From: an uncultured Clostridia bacterium
GTDB taxonomy: Bacteria; Bacillota; Clostridia; Oscillospirales; Acutalibacteraceae
DNA: 64,000 nt
Direction of reading: 5' to 3'
Assembly: GCA_947572385.1 (NCBI GenBank)
Contig: CANPBX010000007.1
Location: 1-64,000, forward strand
Notes under the pieces: generated by a model
The model's input: the letters and a program-made list of their open reading frames with translations, nothing else
What the model was told of the DNA's origin: nothing
Database searches by the model: none
In this document: positions 57,365-64,000 of the stretch, piece after piece
Numbering within the stretch: position 1 is the stretch's first letter
How the letters are laid out: each line of letters starts with the position of its first letter
Translations under genes and position numbers: made by a program

Positions 57365-58713
57365 TTGGCAAGGGTGCCGTGCTCGTCCTTTTGCAGGATA
57401 TAGAGCTGCTCCTCAAGCCCGGTTTCGGCATTCACGAAGCTCAGAACCTCCTGGCCGTCTGCGGCGGTACAGTGGAGCTCCCAGCAGAGCATTTCCTCCA
57501 GCCCCGGGGTGGGGACTATAGCCAGCCGTCCGCTCTCCGCCTGGAGCACAGGGCTCAGAGCCTCTTTTGCCTCCTCAAGGGAGACCCCGGGCGCGGGGAT
57601 TTTCCGCTGGTGAGCGTTCATCACATACCCTGCGGCGTCAAATTCGATGGTCCCGCCCTTCTCGAGCTCAACAGTGACTTTCAGAAGGTCAGGGTAGCAG
57701 ATAACCGGCTGTCCGTCCTCGGCTGTGAGGGAGCTGTGAAAATTAAAGCTTGCCATATTGTCGTTTACGAGGAAGTAGCTGAGCTCCATGGGGCCATACC
57801 CAAGGCCAGCCAGGTACTCCCCGGCGGCGCGGCAGGCCTGGTCTGTAGTGAGTCTGGCGGCAGAAATGCCGCCGGATTTTTTATAGTACACCGGCCACCC
57901 GCCCTGGCGGGTGATATTCACCATGGAGTCCTCTGTGCTGAAGGAATAGACAGGGAGATCACCGCCGCCTTCGCCGGCGAAGCTTAGAGAGTCTTCCGGG
58001 CAGCCAAGGAATCCTGCGGCCTCAAGCAAGGCCTGCTCCTGGGTCACTCCCTCAAGGCCCTTTATGGCAAGAGGCTCCCGGCGGGAGATATGGTCGGAGA
58101 AGGGGCCGTCGTACAGAAGGGCAGGGAATGCGGCGAATTCCTGGGCAACCTCGTCGAAGTCGTCGTCTAAAACAGCCAGAGCGTCTATTTCGTCAAGATT
58201 GTTCAGCATATGCACATTCTGAACTATGCTGTCCCCCTCAGCCGTAAGTCTGGCCTGAAGGCCAGTGAGCGCCGCGATGAGCTTGTCCGCATACTCCCCG
58301 AGCATTCTGAGGTCATCAAGGTCCGAGCCAGATATCTCCTCCCCGGAGAGGGTCCTGCGGGAGAGGGACATGGCGTAGTCGCCGGCCTGGGAGAGGAAGC
58401 GGTTGAAACGCTCGGTCTTCTCCTGTGAAAACGGCAGCGCGGACATGGCTGACTTGGCTCCTCCGGCCTGTGCCAGGAGCTCTGCGGAGAGTGCGCTGCG
58501 CGTGGCGGGGGATCCTGCGTACATTGATTTGTGCAGGGCGGTCCGTATGCCGGACACATAGTCAGTGAGGTCCCCAAGGGAGCGCAGGTATACATGCTCA
58601 AGCCTTGCCCTGGCAGAATCCAGACTGAGGCTTGAGTCCAGCCAGAAGCCTCCTATAACAGCCAGGACGGCTGCGGAAAAGGTGATAAGCCGCACCTTCC
58701 ATCGGATTTTCAT
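57361..58713 (-). CDS. ypeB: Spore germination protein YpeB
   Basis: The protein has 450 residues, the usual YpeB length. ATG 58713 behind AAGGAGGGCACG is chosen over 58776. One membrane anchor lies near residues 8-27, then a helical domain, then C-terminal PepSY-like domains (LAIKGLEGVTQEQALLEAAG, VSLEEAKEALSPVLQ). In Bacillus YpeB stabilises the cortex-lytic enzyme SleB in the spore. Here no sleB is next to it. It indicates a spore-forming host. Confidence 0.85.
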   Translation of the reverse strand: MKIRWKVRLITFSAAVLAVIGGFWLDSSLSLDSARARLEHVYLRSLGDLTDYVSGIRTALHKSMYAGSPATRSALSAELLAQAGGAKSAMSALPFSQEKTERFNRFLSQAGDYAMSLSRRTLSGEEISGSDLDDLRMLGEYADKLIAALTGLQARLTAEGDSIVQNVHMLNNLDEIDALAVLDDDFDEVAQEFAAFPALLYDGPFSDHISRREPLAIKGLEGVTQEQALLEAAGFLGCPEDSLSFAGEGGGDLPVYSFSTEDSMVNITRQGGWPVYYKKSGGISAARLTTDQACRAAGEYLAGLGYGPMELSYFLVNDNMASFNFHSSLTAEDGQPVICYPDLLKVTVELEKGGTIEFDAAGYVMNAHQRKIPAPGVSLEEAKEALSPVLQAESGRLAIVPTPGLEEMLCWELHCTAADGQEVLSFVNAETGLEEQLYILQKDEHGTLAN

Positions 58714-58787
58714 AGACGTGCCCTCCTTATGCTTTCTGCCTTTATTTTCCCTTTTGGCGCCATGATAATGCGGCAAAGCAAATTTTT

Positions 58788-58816
58788 TTGACTGGAAATA
58801 ATATCTATGGTATAAT
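58788..58816 (+). promoter_or_regulatory. ruv operon promoter
   Basis: TTGACT (58788-58793) and TATAAT (58811-58816) are 17 bases apart, 31 bases before the ruvC start. Confidence 0.8.
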
Positions 58817-58847
58817 ACAAGCTAAGCAATTTTTCAAGGAGAGAAAT

Positions 58848-59372
58848 ATGCGTATTTTAGGCATTGACCCCGGATACGCCATTGTTGGCTACGGGGCGGT
58901 AATGGCGGCGGCAGGCCGCTATGAGACCATAGAATACGGCGCGGTGACGACCAGGGCCGGGGATGACTTCGGCCTGCGCCTGAAGGAGATATACGAGGGC
59001 ATGACAGAGCTTATCGCCGCCCTAAGGCCCCAGGCGGCGGCGGTGGAGAAGCTGTACTTTACCAATAATAAGACCACCGGCATAGGGGTTGCCGAGGCCA
59101 GAGGGGTGATACTTCTGACCCTGGCCCAGGCAGGAGTGCCCTTATATGAGTACACCCCTATGCAGGTGAAACAGTCCGTAACAGGCTACGGCAAGGCCCA
59201 GAAGCGCCAGGTCCAGGAGATGGCAGCAAGGCTGCTTGGGCTGCCGGGCATTCCAAAGCCGGACGATGCCGCCGACGCGCTGGCCCTGGCTATATGCCAC
59301 GGGCAGGCGGCTGGCTCCAATGTGCGCCGGAAGCTAATAAAAATAAACGGAGGGATATCCAATGTTCTATAG
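58848..59372 (+). CDS. ruvC: Holliday junction resolvase RuvC
   Basis: The protein has 174 residues, ATG 58848 behind AAGGAGAGAAAT. Catalytic acids lie in MRILGIDPGYAIVGYG, AVEKLYFTNN and KPDDAADALALAICHG. It cuts Holliday junctions in recombinational repair. It overlaps ruvA by eleven bases. Confidence 0.97.
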   Translation: MRILGIDPGYAIVGYGAVMAAAGRYETIEYGAVTTRAGDDFGLRLKEIYEGMTELIAALRPQAAAVEKLYFTNNKTTGIGVAEARGVILLTLAQAGVPLYEYTPMQVKQSVTGYGKAQKRQVQEMAARLLGLPGIPKPDDAADALALAICHGQAAGSNVRRKLIKINGGISNVL

Positions 59373-59964
59373 CCTGACCGGGACAGTGTCCCATACCGAG
59401 CCGGGAGTGGCCGTTATCGACGTGGGTGGCGTGGCCTTCAAGTGCCTCACCTCTATGGGCACACTTAGGGCCCTGCCCAGGACCGGCGGCAAGGCCACAC
59501 TTTACACCTACTTAAACGTGCGTGAGGACGCGCTGGACCTCTACGGCTTCTACACTTTGGGTGAGCTGAACTGCTATAAGCTCTTAACGGCCATAAGCGG
59601 CGTGGGCCCTAAGGCGGCCCTTGCCATACTCTCGGAGATGGCCCCCGAGGACGTGGCCCTTGCCGCCGCCGCCGGGGACGCCAAGCGCTTTACAAAGGCC
59701 AACGGCGTTGGGGCAAAATTGGCCCAGCGGATAGTGCTGGAATTGAAGGACAAGGTAAAGGGTCTGAGCTTTGCGGGCACGGACCTCTCCGGCATAGAGC
59801 CCGGCGGGCCCTCGGCGGCAGGCAACGCCGCCCAGGCCGCGGAGGCCCTGGTTACCCTGGGGTACTCGCCCTCTGAGGCCGCGGCGGCGGTGGGGAGGCT
59901 GGACAGTTCGCTGCGGGCGGAGGAGCTTATCAGGCTGGCGCTGAAATCCTTTGGAAGCAGGTAA
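59362..59964 (+). CDS. ruvA: Holliday junction DNA helicase subunit RuvA
   Basis: The protein has 200 residues: N-terminal OB-fold (SLTGTVSHTEPGVAVIDVG), helix-hairpin-helix motifs (LLTAISGVGPKAALAILSEM and VGAKLAQRIVLELKDKV) and a C-terminal domain III that contacts RuvB. It recognises Holliday junctions. ATG 59362 is preceded by CGGAGGGATATCCA. Confidence 0.96.
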   Translation: MFYSLTGTVSHTEPGVAVIDVGGVAFKCLTSMGTLRALPRTGGKATLYTYLNVREDALDLYGFYTLGELNCYKLLTAISGVGPKAALAILSEMAPEDVALAAAAGDAKRFTKANGVGAKLAQRIVLELKDKVKGLSFAGTDLSGIEPGGPSAAGNAAQAAEALVTLGYSPSEAAAAVGRLDSSLRAEELIRLALKSFGSR

Positions 59965-60009
59965 AGGGCAGGTTATCTTACTGATAGGATAAGTTTTGGA
60001 GGCTCATCC

Positions 60010-60513
60010 ATGAAAAATCTATACCTGATAGGCGGCACCATGGGCGTGGGCAAGACCACCGTGTGCCAGAGCCTGAAACGCCTGCTCCCAAAGGCAGTAT
60101 TTCTGGACGGGGACTGGTGCTGGGACGCAGAGCCCTTTGTGGTGACGGAGGAGACTAAGGCCATGGTGATGGACAATATCTGCCATGTGCTCAATAATTT
60201 CATACACTGTACGGAATATGAGAACATTATATTCTGCTGGGTAATGCACCAGCAGGGGATAATTGACAGTATACTCGAAAGGCTGGACACAGGCTCATGC
60301 AGTATAAAGGCCGTGTCGCTGGTATGCAGTGAAGGTGAGCTCCAAAAGCGGCTGGACCGGGACATAGAGCAGGGGCTGCGGGAGGCGGACGCGGTTGAGC
60401 GTAGTATCCCGAGGCTTGCGCTGTATGAGGAGCTTGACACTGTAAAGCTGGACGTGTCGGAGCTGACGGTTTCCGAGACGGCAGAGAGGCTTGCAAAGAT
60501 GGGGGAGGTCTGA
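60010..60513 (+). CDS. P-loop kinase-like protein within the ruv operon
   Basis: The protein has 167 residues. Walker [17 protein letters not shown] (about 8-23) is followed by [15 protein letters not shown], a second acidic site, and a C-terminal [20 protein letters not shown]. It resembles small nucleoside/AAA kinases of unknown substrate. It lies 45 bases after ruvA and five before ruvB, so it is in the same transcript; ruvA and ruvB are normally adjacent. Confidence 0.8.
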   Translation: MKNLYLIGGTMGVGKTTVCQSLKRLLPKAVFLDGDWCWDAEPFVVTEETKAMVMDNICHVLNNFIHCTEYENIIFCWVMHQQGIIDSILERLDTGSCSIKAVSLVCSEGELQKRLDRDIEQGLREADAVERSIPRLALYEELDTVKLDVSELTVSETAERLAKMGEV

Positions 60514-60518
60514 AAAAG

Positions 60519-61643
60519 ATGATAGAGAAAAGCGGAGGGCAGAGTGGGAACAGCGTTGAGCAGTACGGCATTGACTGGAACGAGAGGGACGGCGAGCTGG
60601 ACCTGGAGGACCGCCTGACCGACACCGGCTACATCCCCGGGGACGGCGAGACGGAGAACCCCCTGCGCCCCAGAACCTTCTCGGAGTACATCGGCCAGGA
60701 CAAGGTGAAGGAGAACCTTAAAATATACATTGAAGCGGCAAAGTCCCGGAAGGAGAGCCTGGACCATGTGCTGCTCTACGGCCCCCCGGGGCTTGGGAAG
60801 ACCACCCTTGCGGGTATCGTCGCCAACGAGCTGGGGGTGGACCTGCGCATAACCAGCGGCCCCGCTATAGAGAAGCCCGGGGATTTAGCCGCGCTTTTAA
60901 CGAACCTGTCCCCCGGGGACGTGCTGTTCATAGACGAGGTGCACCGGCTCCCAAGGACGGTGGAGGAGATACTGTACCCCGCCATGGAGGACTTCGCCCT
61001 GGACATAATCACAGGCAAGGGACAGATGGCCGCGTCGTACCACCTGCCGCTGCCAAAGTTCACTTTAGTAGGGGCCACCACCAGAGCGGGCCAGCTCTCT
61101 GCGCCCCTTCGGGACCGCTTCGGGGTGGTATTGAGGCTTGAGCTCTATAACCCCAGGGAGCTGGGGCTCATCGTCCAGCGCAGCGCAAAGATACTTAACT
61201 GCGAGATAGACGCGGACGCGGCTTTGGAGCTTGCCTCCCGCTCGCGGGGCACGCCCAGAATAGTGAACCGCCTTTTAAAGCGGGTGCGGGACTTCGCCGA
61301 GGTCATGAGCGGCGGGGTGATAACCCTCAACACTGCCCAGGTGGCCCTGGACCGTATGGAGATAGACGAGTTAGGGCTCGACCAGAGCGACCGCAATATG
61401 CTCACGGCCATCATCAAAAACTACGGCGGCGGGCCGGTGGGGCTTGAGACCCTGGCGGCGACCACCGGCGAGGAGGCCGTGACCCTGCTGGACGTGAACG
61501 AGCCCTACCTTATGCAGATAGGCTTTCTCACCCGCACCCCCCGGGGGCGCTGCGTTACCCCCGCCGCCTGCGCCCATTTGGGCCTGCCGGTGCCCTCAAG
61601 GCTTAGAGATGATACGGAGAGGTTACAGCTTAAATTGGAGTGA
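60519..61643 (+). CDS. ruvB: Holliday junction DNA helicase subunit RuvB
   Basis: The protein has 374 residues. A 45-residue acidic, unconserved N-terminus precedes [20 protein letters not shown]. Walker A is [16 protein letters not shown], Walker [15 protein letters not shown], and sensor 1 [19 protein letters not shown]. The C-terminal winged helix is complete ([15 protein letters not shown]). It is the hexameric motor for branch migration. ATG 60519 follows GGGGGAGGTCTG. Confidence 0.95.
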   Translation: MIEKSGGQSGNSVEQYGIDWNERDGELDLEDRLTDTGYIPGDGETENPLRPRTFSEYIGQDKVKENLKIYIEAAKSRKESLDHVLLYGPPGLGKTTLAGIVANELGVDLRITSGPAIEKPGDLAALLTNLSPGDVLFIDEVHRLPRTVEEILYPAMEDFALDIITGKGQMAASYHLPLPKFTLVGATTRAGQLSAPLRDRFGVVLRLELYNPRELGLIVQRSAKILNCEIDADAALELASRSRGTPRIVNRLLKRVRDFAEVMSGGVITLNTAQVALDRMEIDELGLDQSDRNMLTAIIKNYGGGPVGLETLAATTGEEAVTLLDVNEPYLMQIGFLTRTPRGRCVTPAACAHLGLPVPSRLRDDTERLQLKLE

Positions 61644-61648
61644 TAAAT

Positions 61649-62467
61649 ATGACGGATATAGTAGAGAAGAACCGGCTGGACTGGGAGGAATACTCAGAGA
61701 AGTATCAGGCGTTCAACCTCTCGGACAGCATACTCGAACGGCTGAAAGCGAGGCCCGAGAGCGCTTTTGCCCCGGCGGTATGGGCGATGATACAGAGGTA
61801 CGTGCCGGAGATGGAGGACAAGCGGGTATGCGTGCCCTCCAGCGGGGACAATAACGCCGTGCTGGCCCTGGCGCTTATGGGCGCGCGGGTGACCTCCTGC
61901 GACATCTCCCGAAACCAGCTGGCGGCGGCTAAAGCGGCGGCGGAGAAGCTGGGGCTTGGCGGGCGCATTGCGTTTCGGCAGGAGGACACAATGAAACTGT
62001 CCGGCGTTGAGGACGGGGTTTACGACTTTGTGTACACATCTAATGGAGTGCATGTGTGGCTCAACGACCTTGCTTCAATGTACCGAAACATCAGCCGCAC
62101 ACTAAAGCCCGGCGGCGTGTATGTTATGTACGAGCTCCACCCCTTCCAGAGGCCCTTTGGCAAGGATATGCAGGTTGTGAAGCCCTACGACAGCACCGGG
62201 CCATTTGAGGACGAGACCACGGTAAACTTCACCTGGCGCATACAGGACATTGTTAACCCCATTCTGGACGCGGGCATAGGCCTTCTGCACATGGAGGAGA
62301 TAATGCCGGAGCCCGATTATGAGCGCCCCTTCTTCGTGGACAACGACGAGATGGTGAACGGCAGAAGGCCCAGCCGGGAGGAAGTGGACGAGATGTACGA
62401 CTGGCATAAAAACCCTGTGGCGGCGCTGCCGGAGATGATAGCCTTTGCGGGGAGAAAGCTTGGATAG
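61649..62467 (+). CDS. Class I SAM-dependent methyltransferase
   Basis: The protein has 272 residues. ATG 61649 follows GGAGTGATAA, which overlaps the ruvB stop. The SAM-binding loop reads VCVPSSGDNNAVLALALMGA (about 56-75), then RVTSCDISRNQL and DFVYTSNGVHVWLNDL. The glycine pattern SGDN departs from the usual GxGxG but fits a variant of the fold. The substrate is unknown. Confidence 0.75.
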   Translation: MTDIVEKNRLDWEEYSEKYQAFNLSDSILERLKARPESAFAPAVWAMIQRYVPEMEDKRVCVPSSGDNNAVLALALMGARVTSCDISRNQLAAAKAAAEKLGLGGRIAFRQEDTMKLSGVEDGVYDFVYTSNGVHVWLNDLASMYRNISRTLKPGGVYVMYELHPFQRPFGKDMQVVKPYDSTGPFEDETTVNFTWRIQDIVNPILDAGIGLLHMEEIMPEPDYERPFFVDNDEMVNGRRPSREEVDEMYDWHKNPVAALPEMIAFAGRKLG

Positions 62468-62478
62468 GAGTGATAAAT

Positions 62479-63087
62479 ATGGTGGAAATATGCCCCAACT
62501 GCGGCAATTATGACTACGACAAAACCGTTGAGAAAAGCGCCGTAACCTGTCCCAAATGCTCACACACCTGGGACTTCAAAAAGCTCCCACTGTTCATAGT
62601 CACCGGGGCCAGCGGCGCGGGCAAGAGCACGACCTTACAGGCTTTACAGCAAATGACAGATGAGCTTGTCTGTCTTGAGAGCGACATATTCTATAATGCC
62701 ATGCCCCATGAAACTCCTGAGGACTATATGGCCCAGACAGAACTGCTAATGGCTTTCTCGAGGGACATAATGCAGTGCGGGAAGCCAACTATATGGAGCC
62801 GGGCGGGGAACATCCAGATGCTCTCGGGGGCCTACGGCACGCGGTTTTTCAGCGATATTTTTGTGCTGGCTCTGACGGTGGGCGAGCAGGAGCTCCGGCG
62901 GCGCATGGCGGAGGGCCGGGGAATTACGGATACCGGCTGGATACAGAGCTCCCTGGACTATGACAGGTATTTCAGAGAGCACGACAACATAGAGGGCGTA
63001 CCGTATGACACCCTGGAAGTGTCCGGGCTTACCGTAGAGGAGGCCGCACGGGCGGTGGGGCGTTGGGCGCTCTCAAAGCTCAGCTAG
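62479..63087 (+). CDS. Zinc-ribbon P-loop kinase-like protein
   Basis: The protein has 202 residues. ATG 62479 is behind GGAGTGATAA. The N-terminal zinc ribbon (VEICPNCGNYDYDK and TCPKCSHTW) is followed by a P-loop, VTGASGAGKSTTLQAL (about 39-54), and ESDIFYNAMPHE. The C-terminal LTVGEQELRRRMAEGRGI is a lid-like helix. The joined zinc ribbon and kinase-like P-loop is an uncommon combination. Function unknown. Confidence 0.75.
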   Translation: MVEICPNCGNYDYDKTVEKSAVTCPKCSHTWDFKKLPLFIVTGASGAGKSTTLQALQQMTDELVCLESDIFYNAMPHETPEDYMAQTELLMAFSRDIMQCGKPTIWSRAGNIQMLSGAYGTRFFSDIFVLALTVGEQELRRRMAEGRGITDTGWIQSSLDYDRYFREHDNIEGVPYDTLEVSGLTVEEAARAVGRWALSKLS

Positions 63088-63157
63088 ACAGAGGGGCCGG
63101 AATATTACGGCATATATATTATAAAATAAAATTTTTCAGAAAGCGAAGGTGTTTTTT

Positions 63158-64000
63158 ATGGGCAGACTTTTCGGAACGGACGGCATACGCGGCATAGCAA
63201 ACAAGGACCTGACCTGCGAGCTGGCCACCCAGCTGGGCCGGGCGGCGGCACAGGTGCTGACAAATAAATCGAACCTGCACCCCCGGGTGCTTATCGGCAA
63301 GGACACGCGCCTGTCCTCCGATATGCTGGAGAACGCCATGGCTGCGGGGCTTTGCAGCATCGGGGCAAGCGTTCTGACCCTGGGGGTTGTGCCGACTCCG
63401 GCCGTGGCGTACCTGGTGGAGAAGTACAAAGCCGACGCGGGCATTATGATATCGGCCTCCCATAACTCCTTTGAGTATAACGGCATCAAGATATTCTCCG
63501 GCGACGGCTTTAAGCTGCCGGACGATTTGGAGGAGCGCATAGAGGACATCATCTTAGGGAAAACCGACATCTCCGGCCAGCTTCCCCAGGACGAGGGCCT
63601 GGGCACCGTCACCCGGGCGGAGGGGGCCGTGCGGGACTATATCGAGCATGTGAAGTCCACGGTGCACTTCGCCCTGGACGGCATGAAAATTGCCATAGAC
63701 AGCGCCAACGGCTCCGCCAGCGCCACGGCCGAGGCCCTGTTTACGGAGCTTGGGGCCCAGGTTACCATGCTCAACGACAAGCCCGACGGCATAAACGTAA
63801 ACGACAACTGCGGCTCCACCCATATGGAGGGGCTCATAGAGTATGTGAAGACCCACGACCTGGACGCGGGCGTGGCCTTCGACGGCGACGCAGACCGCTG
63901 CCTGATGGTGGACGAGAAGGGCAACTTTGTGGACGGCGACTTCATTATGGCCATCTGCGCCCTGGACATGAAGAGCCGGGGCAAGCTTAATAAGAACACC
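63158..64000 (+). CDS. glmM: Phosphoglucosamine mutase, 5' part only
   Basis: The frame is open to the right edge (281 codons visible). It begins MGRLFGTDGIRGIANKDLTC behind AAGGTG. The phosphoserine loop is GIMISASHNSFEYNGIK, and the Mg2+ loop is AFDGDADRCLMVDE. It converts glucosamine-6-phosphate to glucosamine-1-phosphate for peptidoglycan precursors. The C-terminal substrate-binding domain is off the window. Confidence 0.95.
   Translation, partial: MGRLFGTDGIRGIANKDLTCELATQLGRAAAQVLTNKSNLHPRVLIGKDTRLSSDMLENAMAAGLCSIGASVLTLGVVPTPAVAYLVEKYKADAGIMISASHNSFEYNGIKIFSGDGFKLPDDLEERIEDIILGKTDISGQLPQDEGLGTVTRAEGAVRDYIEHVKSTVHFALDGMKIAIDSANGSASATAEALFTELGAQVTMLNDKPDGINVNDNCGSTHMEGLIEYVKTHDLDAGVAFDGDADRCLMVDEKGNFVDGDFIMAICALDMKSRGKLNKNT

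Overview
The window reads as a chromosomal segment of a fairly GC-rich, anaerobic, endospore-forming Firmicute of class Clostridia, most likely an Oscillospirales/Ruminococcaceae-type gut bacterium. That placement is inference from gene content. The evidence is AGGAGG-type ribosome sites, a YpeB spore-germination protein, a flavodiiron protein fused to flavin reductase and rubredoxin, RNase J, the c-di-AMP phosphodiesterase GdpP, a divergent clostridial ParE/ParC pair, and a YjdF gene behind a yjdF-motif riboswitch. I saw no tRNA, rRNA, CRISPR array, insertion sequence or prophage.

Layout. 1-5.6 kb: the 3' end of an SPFH gene with a small ribbon-helix-helix partner, a repeat/terminator cluster, an oxygen-detoxifying flavodiiron protein behind a metallo-hydrolase, and a PadR / HAAS-domain / DUF4097 envelope-sensing operon. 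5.6-7.9 kb: a visibly AT-rich island with a frameshifted V8-type secreted protease, two tandem copies of an unrecognised membrane-anchored protein, and a chimeric relic between them. 7.9-18.9 kb: methyltransferase, histidine phosphatase, XRE regulator, Tex, metallophosphoesterase, sugar isomerase-like protein, beta-propeller and RNHCP zinc-ribbon proteins, and a GH2 beta-galactosidase. 19-28.2 kb: a double glycosyltransferase of PMT type, SecA, a lipoprotein, a left-handed beta-helix protein, and an FHA-FtsW/RodA fusion. 28.2-36.8 kb: a P-loop kinase-like protein, the overlapping malQ-glgP glycogen pair, flavodoxin-like reductases, IlvE, MntP and a NUDIX hydrolase.

36.8-51.6 kb: YebC, the riboswitch-controlled YjdF gene, an iscS / small ORF / iscU operon, then a long rightward housekeeping run: RNase J, GdpP, nucleoside phosphorylase, L9, DnaB, TilS, Hpt, FtsH. 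51.6-57.4 kb: parE and parC separated by a NUDIX gene, a GNAT gene and two visibly shortened genes. 57.4-64 kb: ypeB facing parC, then the ruvC-ruvA-ruvB operon with an interposed P-loop protein, a methyltransferase, a zinc-ribbon P-loop protein, and the start of glmM, which runs off the window.

The least explained part is the 5.6-7.9 kb island. Its protease stop codon lies within the start region of the first membrane-anchored gene, and the second copy carries a degraded protease tail in front of it. This suggests that a protease/partner unit was duplicated and then eroded. Elsewhere the notable items are the riboswitch, a terminator directly behind the rnjA promoter, the internally deleted genes between parE and parC, and a dispersed palindromic repeat family.
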